Positions 1-10,795 of a stretch of DNA of 64,000 nucleotides are shown here, piece by piece (position 1 is the stretch's first letter; every line of letters starts with the position of its first letter). The notes below the pieces were generated by a model. That model was not told where the DNA came from. It saw only the letters and a list, made by a program, of their open reading frames with translations, and made no database searches. The position numbers and the translations under genes were made by a program. Source of the stretch: Prunus persica (taxonomy: Eukaryota; Streptophyta; Magnoliopsida; Rosales; Rosaceae). The stretch is from positions 21,320,442-21,384,441 of the forward strand of contig NC_034016.1 in NCBI RefSeq assembly GCF_000346465.2, in the 5' to 3' direction.

Positions 1-42
1 TCTCAAGAAGAGGATTACAGAAGAAAACAGAAACTCTTATAC

Positions 43-1532
43 CTCAGCAGGTAATCAGGATAGTTCATTCTCAAGCAATCCAAATCATTCTCTACACTAT
101 GCCCCACAAGAAGCTTGGTCTTTCCATTATACAAAATTTGCAAAACCTTATCTTGCACTTTTTGGAGTGGCATGCCATCTCTGAGATGCTCTTCTGTTAA
201 CCCAGTAACTTCATATCTGGAATGGAAACATTGTCAACACGTGGGAATAATCAGAGGCCTATTCGCAAAATTCTTGTAAGAAATCAAAGATGAGAAACAT
301 AACACACTAGTACCTGTAATTAACGACAGGATATTGGGGCTGCACATAAGTGTGGAAGAGGATAGTCTCGTCTTCATCAATCAGGCACACCCTTGCACAC
401 AGGTCCAGTGATCCATCACTTCCACCAGCAACCATTTCACAATCCAGAGCAATTGCTTCCGTACCATCTCCAACGTGATATTCGTTGCTGGAGTTTATAT
501 CATGTTTAAATTCTTCACATCGCTCCATCATTGTTACCTGCAACACTTTGACTGAAAATATAAGTAATGTATGTGCATATCTTATATGCGGTTGCTGCTA
601 AGAGTATCTTTAATGGGTAAAAAGGGTAAAAGATTCAGAATACTGGAAGCTGACAAGTTTCCCAATTCCATACAGGACGCTTGATGTTCAACTAATCAAC
701 TTACCAGAGGAACAGGTGCAGATAGGCGACACATATATTTATGAGCGCTCAGAGAATTAGGGCTATCAAAAATCTTCAAACATAGATCACAACCTTGTTC
801 AGAGAAAACCGTCTTGCAATTTTCTTTTGCCAGTGGTCCTAAATCATAGCAACCAGAGAAAGGATATCAAACAGCAAGCAATCTTATAGATGAATCAAAA
901 CGACTATGCAATGATCTGATCAATTACAATGCAACTCGGAATTACATCTCACCGGTGACATGCTCCCTCTGTGATTCAAAAGATTTGAAGTGCTTTTTAC
1001 ACACTCCACATCTAGGCTGATGAACTGAATGGAACGAGACATTAATGTGATCGACTAGATGTTCCTTTTTCTTATACTGCTTGTAGCATGCAGCACATTT
1101 GTACCTGCAAAGCCCACAGGTCAAGAATCTTTTCAAAATATTCAACAACAAAAAAATCACATATCACATTGTGTATATACCTAATAGCACAGTTTGTCAA
1201 CTAGTTTTGCAATTGTTCTTAAATATTCAAGTTTAGATACATTACTATAGCAGGACAATTGGGATTAATTAAGTGAAATGATCCCCAAGGAAGGATTTGT
1301 TTCCAAAATCAAAGGAAATTTATTTCCAAATCAAGAAATACACTTCGAAAAAACTAGAATCAAACAATGCGTGATAAACCATGTCAAATTCTGCAATGCA
1401 CCTCAATTAGCTTATCAGAAAAGTTCATAAATAAGCCACCCAAACAAAATCTGTATTCAATTTCTCAGCAAGCATGCAAGTCCTTGTGGAAATGTGGAAA
1501 TAAAAGCCATAAACCTCACAAATTGCAGAAGA

Positions 1533-1567
<35 letters not shown>

Positions 1568-1610
1568 ACCTTGTGTTTGTGGTTTTTGGAAGTTCTGGTT
1601 CGAAGTCCAT
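43..1610 (-). CDS. REX4-type RNA exonuclease with N-terminal C2H2 zinc finger, 3' part outside window
   Basis: Five exons join in phase: 1610-1570, 1104-953, 838-705, 537-314 and 216-43, all GT-AG. The last ends at a donor, so the gene continues past the left edge. The protein opens MDFEPELPKTTNTR, then a Cys2His2 finger (CAACYKQY...H...SVHQPRCGVCKKHF). A DEDD 3'-5' exonuclease domain follows: motif I is ALDCEMVAGGSDGS (Asp and Glu metal ligands) and the motif II region is LLVGHSVENDLD. Motif III (HxxxxD) must lie outside. The order finger then exonuclease, and the match to the Arabidopsis REX4-like protein At3g15080 as I remember it, point to a nuclear RNase trimming rRNA or small RNAs. The acceptor of exon 4 was chosen by phase: CAG at 540-538 keeps frame, while the CAG at 554-552 does not. 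Function is inferred from the family. Confidence 0.88.
1535..1563. repeat. (GA)n microsatellite inside intron 1 of the exonuclease gene
   Basis: Uninterrupted GA dinucleotides begin about 6 bases inside the first intron of the minus-strand exonuclease gene, immediately after its 5' splice site. On the transcript it reads as a CU-rich tract. Confidence 0.95.
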
Positions 1611-2384
1611 GGAGCCCAGAGCTGCTCTCAGCAACGCCGTCGACGAGGCTTCAAAATTGGCGGGAAAACAGCAGTACGAGAAATGTGCACAAAATGGAGG
1701 TGAGCCCAAATGGGGGATATTTTTTCTGACTTCTCTCACAGAGAGTCAGAGAATTAGGGTTTTTCAAGTAATTGTACCATTAATTTCTCTATGCGACCGT
1801 CATTTTTTTTCTTATCATAATTGATTATATTTGGCAAGAAATCACTCTTATATATACGAATCTTTATATCAATATTATGTTATGAGTAATTTCTCTTCAT
1901 AGATATTAGATAGTGAATCAAAATCACTAATAAAGTAATATAAATATCCATAAATTATGTGGTAGCACTTTTAAGAGAAAACCTAATTGGAATTTCTTTT
2001 ATCCCAAACCATTTCCATCACTTTTAGGGGTTCGGCTATTACCTGCGATTTAGAATTGATGCTTTATCTACAACAAACGGTGCATATTGATTTTGAAGAA
2101 GGAAATTATCAATAATCATCAAATTTGATGAACATAAAATTACTAATTGCATGAGGCTACGCAAACGAGAAAGAATAAACATCAGGTCTTTAACATAGAA
2201 TTAAATGATTATGAGACTAGAAATCTTTAAAACATAATGTCAAAAAGTTCATGTTTGAGCCAAAACAAGGAAATTAAGAAATTATCCGAACATGAAAGCA
2301 AAACCCATGTACATATAAATTAACCTAGCAACAATTTAAAAAATATATGGGCTAGGCATGTTCAATCAACAATATATGACCAGC
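1611..2384. other. AT-rich intergenic region, no gene seen
   Basis: This is the upstream region of the minus-strand exonuclease gene and the downstream region of the HPP gene. It must hold the exonuclease promoter and the HPP 3' UTR, but I see no clear TATA box, repeat or conserved open frame. Confidence 0.6.
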
Positions 2385-3361
2385 CTACATGGGGTACCGA
2401 TAGTTGTCCGCATAGTTAGTGTAGTGGACAATAGGGTTAACTTTGGGTGGCGATCTTGATTGAAAATATGAATAAGGTGGTGGCTGAATTTGTCCGTAAT
2501 AACCATATGGTGACGGTGACGATCTATGATACGCCATTGGTTGATAAAATGGGTTTGGTGGCCAGTATCCGAGTCCGGGCATCCCATGAAAACTCCTATG
2601 AGCCGGAATGCCCATAGATGGCCGCATAGGCGGCCGATGCTGAGGAGGCATAGGCATGCCCATGCCCATTCCCATGCCAGAAAATCCCTTCCCATTCTTC
2701 TTCTTCTTGTCATTTTTGGCCCAAGTGAGAACTCCATGTTGCTTCTTGGGTGCAATACTGCGTTTGCTTTCATCATCCGAACTGCTTTCAGCCTCATCAC
2801 CATCACAAGAGCAATCTTCGCCAATTTGGATGTTGTACTTAGTAGACGCACCAATATTAACATTGTTTTTGTAGGGTTCTTTCTGGAAGGACCAAAGTTC
2901 TGCCTTTTTGTCCATGTTTTTGACTATATTTGTGAGAACCATAGGGTCTATGTCACCTGAAACTTTTAATAATCCTTGTTCTGGATCTATGTTTATGTCC
3001 TCCACTCCTATAAAATAAAAAAATTAAATAAAATAAATTATAAACTAAATAAACGAGCCAGATGCATGATGAAATCATGAACGGAAAACAATATATTTAC
3101 CATTGAGTTTCTGCAACTTTTCCTTCAGTTTTATTGGACACTTTGCACAACAATGGAGATTCATTTTTATAGTACAAATCTGCAGAAAACATTAATTTGA
3201 AATAGTTAGGAATAATATGATATAATCAAAATGCAACTCGATAACAAATTCAGAACCATTTAAGTCGAAAACGCTAGAGTAATATATGTTTACATATGCA
3301 CCAAATACAATAGAAATAAAAGAAAAATACATACCGGAACGGGTGCACGATGTTGCTCCAT
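2385..3361 (-). CDS. Heavy-metal-associated plant protein (HPP), one HMA domain, no CaaX box
   Basis: Three exons, 3361-3335, 3179-3101 and 3007-2385, give 242 residues. The first exon encodes only MEQHRAPVP. The HMA fold follows: ICTIKMNLHCCAKCPIKL with an intact CxxC metal-binding motif (CAKC), then the second half VEDINIDPEQGLLKVSGDIDP. The domain is split at the usual NG|V site by an intron. The remainder is low complexity: an acidic Ser/Asp stretch, a lysine patch, Gly-Met repeats (GMGMGMGM) and a Pro/Tyr-rich tail ending NYRYPM. There is no C-terminal Cys, so it is not isoprenylated and belongs to the HPP rather than the HIPP group. Such proteins bind soft metals or act as scaffolds and can be targets of fungal effectors; the role here is unknown. 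It is the first of three HMA genes in 10 kb. Confidence 0.88.
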
Positions 3362-3692
3362 CAGAATTGCTTCAGATCTTTGTATAGTAGAATGGAAATA
3401 GAAGAAGAGGTATGAGACTAATGGGTTTTGTAGAAATTAAAAATGAATTCAAGATGAATATTTTTTGGATAGGTAAGAAATATATATATATATAGAGAAT
3501 GTGAAGGATTTATGGGCACTAATTATTAATTGGCTAAAACGCAATTAACGGCTTTGAGTGATTTTGTTTTGGTTTCAAGAGATACTTAAGTGGGAAGAAA
3601 GCTCAAAATCCTGAATTGAATTAAAAGTGAGAGATACTAAATTTCACTTAAGTGGTGAAGATTGAAGAATTAGAATTCAGCCAAAAAAAAAA

Positions 3693-4182
3693 GGCTTAAA
3701 TGTTGAAATGGTCCCTGTGTTTTACCTTATCGGCCAATTTAGTCATTGTGTTATTAATTTGGCCAATTTAGTCTCTGTGTTTGTATCTATTAATAAATTT
3801 GATCCTTTTTGTCAAAATTATGTTAAAACCTAAAAAAAGAACATTTAAAATTAATTTAAAATTTTGTAATTAATTATAAAGATTTAAACTCAAATAATAA
3901 TAATGCTAAAATGATTAAAACCCACACAACCTCAACCTCCAATGGTCTCGATTCCTTTAGGAAAAAAAAAGGGTTCTTAGTAGAATTGATGCCTACTCTT
4001 TTCTTGCTGCAAATTTTCTTCTATCTTATGTTTAAGATTTTCTCATACTCTATCCTTCATCTTTCTCTCCTCTTCGATCTATTGGTCTGAATGTCATCGA
4101 CTTTTGCTGCAGCCAAGATGATCAATTGGCGGTAGAGCCGTCAAGCTTACGGTGACTGGCTATGATGATCTTCATGATTTGT

Positions 4183-4229
<47 letters not shown>

Positions 4230-4564
4230 GTTGTAGTTTAGGTGAGGTTGGAATGGTAGTGAGGGTGGCTATGGTTTTGGGGTTGGAGTGGTGGTGGTGA
4301 GGGTGGCTGGGTTTGGAAGGTGGTTGAGGTGTGTGCGCGAAATTGGGAAAGGTGAAATTTAAAAGAAATATATTCCATTTTCAGTTTGAATTTAAAATTT
4401 TATAATCAATTACAGTTTTTGTTATAATTAATTACATATGTTTAAAGGAATGGATCACATTGACTAACATATACAAACACAAGAACCAAATTGGCCAAAT
4501 TAATAACACATGGACTAAATTGGCCTATGAGATAAAACAGAGGGACCATTTTAACATTTAAGCC
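3693..4564. mobile_element. Non-autonomous DNA transposon (MITE-like) with long terminal inverted repeats
   Basis: The left end (GGCTTAAATGTTGAAATGG at 3693) is repeated as reverse complement at the right end (to 4564), and the inverted similarity extends about 110 bp with scattered mismatches. The element is about 870 bp and has no transposase. Its interior holds a (GA)n tract (about 4195-4227) and a GGTGG-rich stretch. The long inverted repeats suggest a MULE-type MITE. Both flanks are A-rich, so I could not fix a clean target-site duplication. Confidence 0.75.
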
Positions 4565-5029
4565 AAAAAATGAATCCTAAAAAATGAATCCTTTTTACAG
4601 GAACGAATATTAGGTACAAACTAGCTAAAAATGTAATTAAACCAATTATTGTCCTCAACTGCAAAGGACCAGACCAATGGGCAGAAGTTTTCGGATAAGA
4701 CAAATGATCCTGAGGCAAATTCGTGAATATTGCAAAATATATAATGTCGTTTGTACCCCTCTGAAATTGGCATATGAAATTGGATCTTGGTTACAAGTTG
4801 CAACTTACAAGATTGATGAAAAGTAACTTATGTGTAAATAAATATCTCAAATTACAATCTTCTCCCAATTGATGGGACTAACTAATACAAATTATACAAT
4901 AGCGTCAGTAGCCTGAAGAATAGATAATTGCACCCTTCTGATTTCAAAATGTTATATGATTTCTTCAACAATGCACTGTTAGCATTCCCTCCATGATAGC
5001 AAGTTTGCTATGATATTATATGTCACATG

Positions 5030-5185
5030 TTTTTTTTTTTTTTTTTTTTTTCATTCAAGCGATATGGGAGAGAGGGTATTTCTCTCACACAGTCAAAAAT
5101 GTCATGGGAATTTGAACTTAAACCACGACTTTACAAGTCAATGTCAATTTTCACTGACGTTGGCAATCTCACAACCTTAGGCACT
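5030..5185 (-). mobile_element. tRNA-type SINE, degenerate, minus orientation
   Basis: A run of about 22 T residues (5030-5051) reads as a poly(A) tail on the minus strand. Further in, the minus strand carries AAGTTCAAATTCC (around 5109-5122), a decayed RNA polymerase III B box. The rest, including the text for 'ctcacacag' and 'acttgtaaagt', resembles the clearer SINE copies near 40.15 and 40.47 kb. The 5' boundary is approximate. Confidence 0.6.
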
Positions 5186-5920
5186 TGTTGCGTGAGGCTT
5201 CTCGCAAACGGAGTAAAATCAAGATCTATATTCTTATTGGCTGCCGGCTTTTTACCCGTTGATTCGCAAACCAGGCTTCTTTTTTGAAAAATACTAGACT
5301 TACTACATTTTTATATCACATTGTGTACTACATCTCTAATAAAAATAACCCTCATTATATTAGCGAACTCCACCTCACAGAATGAATTGTGTTCAGCTGG
5401 AAGATATGTGTTTTTCCTTGCCCTCTTACCACATTTTTCATAACACTTTCCCTGCCCTCTCACAGAATGAGTTCTACCCCCGTACTCAAGTTTTCCCAGC
5501 GATTCAGCTGGACTGCTTTGTTGATTGTGTTGCACGTGGTTTTCGTTTCTAATTCTCTTTTTCTTCTTTATATATTAAAAAAAATTATTCAGTTGAAAGC
5601 ACTTGGAAATACGTAAGAAAGTACGAGGAAAATCATGAGGCCAATACTTGTGTTCCTACGCACGTTTTCCCAGCGATTGTTAATTTCTTTTGTTTTTGTT
5701 TGTTTTTTGTTTTAATGTGGGGTGGGCTTGTTTTGAGTGTTTTGGGGTGTTTTAGTGAAACTTGGGCTACGCTTCAATTTGGGTTTTTGCCTTGAAAAGG
5801 TGGTGGCAAAGTTGTAATTTTGTTTTCTAAAATGAGCTTTGGGTTTTTCAATTGAATTCCTAGAGGGTTCGGGTATCACTATTCAAGCTCCCTTATTCTC
5901 AACTCAAGCACACCAAGCAG

Positions 5921-6342
5921 GGAAAGGGTTTAAGATTCTTAAGAAGTAGCGGCTTCCTGGTGTGAAGCAAACCAAACCTTAGAAATTCTAATAACATACC
6001 AACTGTCAAAACTCACAAGATTTATGATAAACGAGACTGATTTAGTGAATTTTACTAAGAGCCAAGCTTATGTGATCGCAAATTAAAGATTTATAATTAA
6101 GCTGAATTTTCTTTCCTAGAAATAAATCTGTTTCTTCGCCAAATCAAAATAACATTGTTTTACGAGAAGCATATATAATTAATGGAAAGAAAATCTAAAA
6201 TTGGCATTTATGAAATCGGATTTTGATTCACTTTTCTTGGTTGCCGTTTATTCTTAAGCAGCAAGGAAGGGAAGGGTTTAAGATTCCTAAGAAACAAGGG
6301 TTTCCTGGCAAAGCAAGGCTTAGAAAATCTCATAACATACCC
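5921..6342. repeat. Direct repeat of about 80 bp upstream of the multi-HMA gene
   Basis: The segments 5921-6000 and 6262-6342 share the order GGGTTTAAGATTC, TAAGAA, TTCCTGG and CATAACATACC. This is a local duplication of the proximal upstream region of the HMA gene. The surrounding 4565-6220 holds the SINE above and otherwise no gene that I can support. Confidence 0.7.
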
Positions 6343-6399
6343 AAAAAAAAAAGGTCAAAAGATTCTGAAAAAAGTAATATTGGCATATATTTTCTGCGA

Positions 6400-6407
6400 T
6401 ATAAATA
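6400..6407 (+). promoter_or_regulatory. TATA box of the multi-HMA gene
   Basis: TATAAATA lies 116 bases upstream of the start codon at 6523, leaving room for an 80-90 base leader. No competing TATA element is closer. Confidence 0.6.
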
Positions 6408-6522
6408 CCTCACAAATCACAATCTTCTCCCAACATTATTTACTTTCTCAAAGAACCCTAGGTTTCTTCTACGACTAGTCCGCAGTCTTTAATCTATTAG
6501 CTAGCAAGGGATTGTGTGAGAG

Positions 6523-7386
6523 ATGTCAAACGCAAAGTATACGTCTGTGGCAGTGAGGGCAAACTACGATGATCTTGGTCCCAACAACACTGCTCTTGCC
6601 CTTATAGATGATAACGGCGATGTTATGTCTAACCCAAAGAAGAGTTGTACAATTTCATCATTGGAGAACCACCGTGTTCATCACGACACCCCCGTATGTA
6701 TCAAGCTACTTCTTAATTATTAATTCGGCATTATATTATAGCACTGAATGGTATGGAATTAATATGTATGTTGTTGCAGATTACTTATCATGTCGTGAAG
6801 GTGAACCAATTTGAGTCTAGTGTGCGTAATAGAATAAAAAGAAAGTTGGAGGAAATTGAAGGTAAAAATTAATAAATAAACCTCTTTATTATGCAAGTAA
6901 TTTGTACAACTGAGTAAGTATATATAACATTCGAATATATGTGTTTGTGTGTGTGTGTAGGAGCACATTCCGTCTCAGCGAAGCCTTTTGAAAGGGGAGG
7001 AAATAGGTGTGGTGCCAAGATAACAGTTTGTGGCGATCATGTAGATCCAGTCACAATCATTCAGACAATACTTACGGATGCAGAGATTTTGTCCTACAAA
7101 ATAGAAAAGAACCCTTGTGATGAAGCCTTTAACAACCATATTCAGAATGAAAGACCTGCCGAGGACTTGAAAATTCTCTATTCTAAGGTAAGAAATTAAC
7201 TGAGACCCTAGAAGCAAATAACCATCTCAAAATCTACATGCACTAATATATACCGTGTTATATATTGATTGCCTTGTTGCAGATCCCTCATGTTGTGAAG
7301 GTCGTTAACTTGTGTTGTTTTGAACGCCTTAACAGAATAAAGAGAGAGTTGAACAAAACTGACGGTACCAATTATTCAAAAACTTT

Positions 7387-7419
<33 letters not shown>

Positions 7420-9157
7420 GGATTATATGTTTGGATTTGATTTCAATATACTCATTCAAAATTCAATCTAACATATACCCCTATACATAACTCTCAACTA
7501 TATATTGGTACGTACGGGTTTGATTATATGAGTTTTTCAAATTTTGGGTTTGCAAACATATAGGAATAAATTGTGTGACGGTAGATTATTATCAGTGGAG
7601 GATAGCAGTTTCTGGTGATCATGTAGATCCAGCCACACTGGTAAAGACAATAGAAAAGTATGCACAGATTAAGCCCCACAGAAATGCCAAGGACAAACCT
7701 GTTGCTGCAGCAGCACAAGGATTCAAAAACAAGAAAAACTTCCAATTTGAGGTTATTAAGAAATCAACCAAGAAAAACTATAGCTTACATACATATTATA
7801 TCGTATTACTCCTCATTTTCATTTTATTTTTCATAATAACCATGCATTAATGCGTCTATATACATGCTCCCTGCAGACTTGTGTTGTGAAGATTTCAAGA
7901 GGTGGGATTACTTATTATTTTGAGGCAATACAGAAAAATTTGTTGCAGGAAATAAATGGTACAAATAAACTCTTTCATAATTATTAATTAATAATAATGC
8001 TGCAAATATATATATATATATATGGAGGTTCCGTTTGATATTAATATAGTTCTTTACTTTTCTTCTAGGAATAAAATCCATCACCATTAATGCACGCGAA
8101 CGCACGATAGCAGTTTGTGGTGATATTGTAGACCCAGCCATAGTCATAGAGACAATATCAAGGGTTTGTAAGGCACGTACAAAGCTTGTGTCCTACGACA
8201 AGAAGAATTCAAATCCTGCTGCAAATAATCTTGCACAAGGTCGAACGATCAAGAATAATGATCACTTCATTCAAAACGACACAAAATTATCCCCTAATTA
8301 TAACAAGGTAATTAAGATTGCAATTTCCGGCTAAGCATCACCATTATAATCCTTCATTCAGTATATCAACATATTAATTAGCATACATGCATTCTGCATT
8401 ATTCCCTGATTATGTATAACTAATGATTTGATTAATTTCAATCGAACTCAAAGGATGCTATTGTTCCCGCGTCAATGGAGAACCGCAGTACTACTGAGGT
8501 TGCTCTTCCATTGATGAAGAAGAACCGCGGTTTTGATGGTCCGGTGGTATGTCTTGCTACGCCTCACTCACGGCCTCTTCATTTTATGACTAAATTTAAT
8601 TATAAATACATTTTCTTGCATTGCAGACTTGTGTTTTGAAGGTACATTACCCAGGTTGTCTTGACGAAATAACGGAAACGTTGCGCAAAATAAAAGGTTC
8701 GTGCATTGCAAATGAAACTCTTTTTTAATTGTGTATATGTTTTATTCAATACTCATATTTATGTATTTATTTTCTATCTTTTGGGTTGTAGGAGTAGATT
8801 TCGTCTTCAGCTTCTCAAAATATGGACCTCATGAATGGAAAGTAAAAGTTTTTGGTGATATAGATATACTCACAATCACGAACACAATATTGACAAAATA
8901 CAAGAGAACACTTACGCTTTCGGCCTATGAGGACTCTCGTCGTCCCCAAAAGAAACCAGTTGGGGTAAGAATTAACAAAGACTAGACTGTGGTGCTTGTA
9001 ATTAATTATACTTTGCATTATACGTTTTTAACTAATTAATTACAAAAGTGTTGCGAGTAGTTTCCACATGCTTTGATCTAATATTGAAAACTATCTTTGT
9101 TTTGAACAGATTCAGCGACTGGTTTCCGTTTTCCAAACTTTTTGTGACGACTTTTGA
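6523..9157 (+). CDS. Protein with four tandem degenerate HMA domains
   Basis: Eleven exons join in phase: 6523-6693, 6780-6861, 6961-7187, 7283-7364, 7564-7751, 7877-7958, 8069-8307, 8454-8546, 8627-8696, 8792-8964 and 9110-9157, giving 484 residues. Each HMA unit uses two exons. A short exon, exactly 82 nt in three cases and 70 nt in the fourth, encodes strand 1 and helix 1 and ends in a split Gly codon. A longer exon carries VCGDHVDP or VSGDHVDP-type second strands. None of the four units keeps CxxC: their loops read VNQFESSV, VNLCCFERL, ISRGGITYYF and VHYPGCLDE. There is no CaaX end (…FCDDF). Metal binding is therefore unlikely and protein binding more plausible, by inference. Exons 8-11 might be a separate gene, because exon 8 (MENRSTTEVALPLMKKNRGFDGP) resembles the first exon of the neighbouring HIPP. 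Confidence 0.75.
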
Positions 9158-9381
9158 CTTCTTTGATAATTTCGTCCGGACATCCGTATAAGAGAATTTC
9201 TATATATATAATATATAGTGATGTAGCCTTAATTTTTATTACTAGGTATAGTACATATAAGTAACTTTTGTTATTTAAAGATGGATTGTAATTGTCTTTT
9301 ACCTTTGAAGAAAAACAACTTTAGCTTTTAGTCGCATATGTCTCAGTCCGTGTCACAAGTACCAAGGGTAGGTGGATGCTA

Positions 9382-10137
9382 TCCAAATTTCTATGCGCGC
9401 ACGCACACGCACACGTCAATTGAATTGAATTGAATTTTTTGATAAGGGTAATCTTTTAAACTACTCTAATATATATGGGAATGAAATCGAACTTAAGTGC
9501 AAAATAAACGATGACAAATTAGTGAATTTTACTTAAAGGGTCATAATTTAATATTCAGAAACATCTAAAATCACAGAAGTAATTTTATCAGCACTGGTTG
9601 CATGCATAGATTTGAAGACAAACAGATAACTAGTTTTACGTACAAATTAATTCAAACGTTTCTTGATGGGAAGTTCACTGTTCCAAAAACACACCAAACC
9701 TGCAGCTATAATTATTCTCGTTTCGTGTATCTATTGAGATCAGATTCAAAGACATGTCAAACGCAAAGCATACTGATGTGGCAGATGATCTTGGTCCCAA
9801 CAACAATGCTCTTGCCCTTATAGATGATAATGGAGATCTTATGTCTTACCCAAAGGAGGGTTCCAAATTTCTATACACACACGTCAATTGAATTGAAATG
9901 TTTTGTTTAATAGGGGAATGATTTCTTTTAAATTACTCTAATATATAGGAATGAGATGGAATTTAGGTGAAGAGAAGGAACAATGCTTTAGTTAACTGTC
10001 TTAATTCACATATGCTATAATTAAATTGAATTTAAAATAAACAATAATAAATTAGTGAATTTTACTTGGTCATAATTCAATATTCATAAACGTGTAATCA
10101 CAGAAGTAATTTTGTCAGCACTGGTTACATGCATACA
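9382..10137. repeat. Tandem duplication, about 480-bp period, downstream of the multi-HMA gene
   Basis: TCCAAATTTCTAT and the following ACACGTCAATTGAATTGAA occur at about 9382 and 9862. Both copies then run through CTCTAATATAT, AATTAGTGAATTTTACTT and CAGCACTGGTT(G/A)CATGCATA. The second copy is shorter. The unit also carries the broken first-exon copy described at 9754. Confidence 0.75.
9754..9891 (+). pseudogene. Orphan copy of the first exon of the multi-HMA gene
   Basis: The frame MSNAKHTDVADDLGPNNNAL… copies the first exon at 6523 (MSNAKYTSVAVRANYDDLGP…), with a 7-residue internal deletion and several substitutions. It then runs into the flanking tandem repeat and stops. No second HMA exon follows within the expected distance, so this is a relic of tandem gene duplication. 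Confidence 0.8.
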
Positions 10138-10795
10138 GTGACGGTCCTAAGGTTTTGGAGGTTCTAGGGGAACTACAAAAATGTGGCCTTCTACTCTCTA
10201 TGTATATATTTAAGCGATTTTTTTTTTTTTTTTTGTTTTGGATAAGTTAAAAATATATATATGAATATCCAAGTCAGAATTAGGTATAATTATACCATAA
10301 AATACGTATTAATAATTATAAAAAAGGTTGTTAACATGCATATATATAAAGTGTATTAACTGTTAGGGACGACTCCTTGGGTTGCGTGATTGGTATGCTT
10401 TTCCAGATTCTCAGCCTTCCTGATCCAAACCATGCGTGGAGATGAACCAAGAAGGTAGAGTTTCTTTGATCAAGGACTGGCTATAACTAACGGACCAAAA
10501 TTATACATCAGAAATTTTTTATTTTTTATTTTTATTTTTGAGTGAAAAATACCAAAAATGGTACAAGATTTTCAATTCATGGAGATCCTCATAATCAATA
10601 CTTGACCCAACTTCTAATCAAATAACCTATAAATGTCACCGCTATCTTCTCCCAAATCAATTTTCTTTACAAATCCAAGTCTAAGTTCTTGCCGACTAAT
10701 CAGCACCTGTCTTTATAGCTTTAGGGTTCTTTGCTTTGGACTTGTGAGGGAGACGTACAAAATCTCAAGCTCTCATCAAAGAGACTGCACTTGCA
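10138..10795. other. Upstream region of the HIPP gene
   Basis: No gene is seen. The stretch holds a T-run near 10219-10234, AT-rich DNA and a TATAAAT at about 10627, roughly 170 bases before the HIPP start. The segment from 10139 may be a decayed transposon, but I see no terminal repeats. Confidence 0.45.

Noticed and set aside
2526..2960. Plus-strand open frame of 144 residues opposite the HPP gene
   Set aside because: It is antisense to the HPP coding exon, has low-complexity content and shows no domain.
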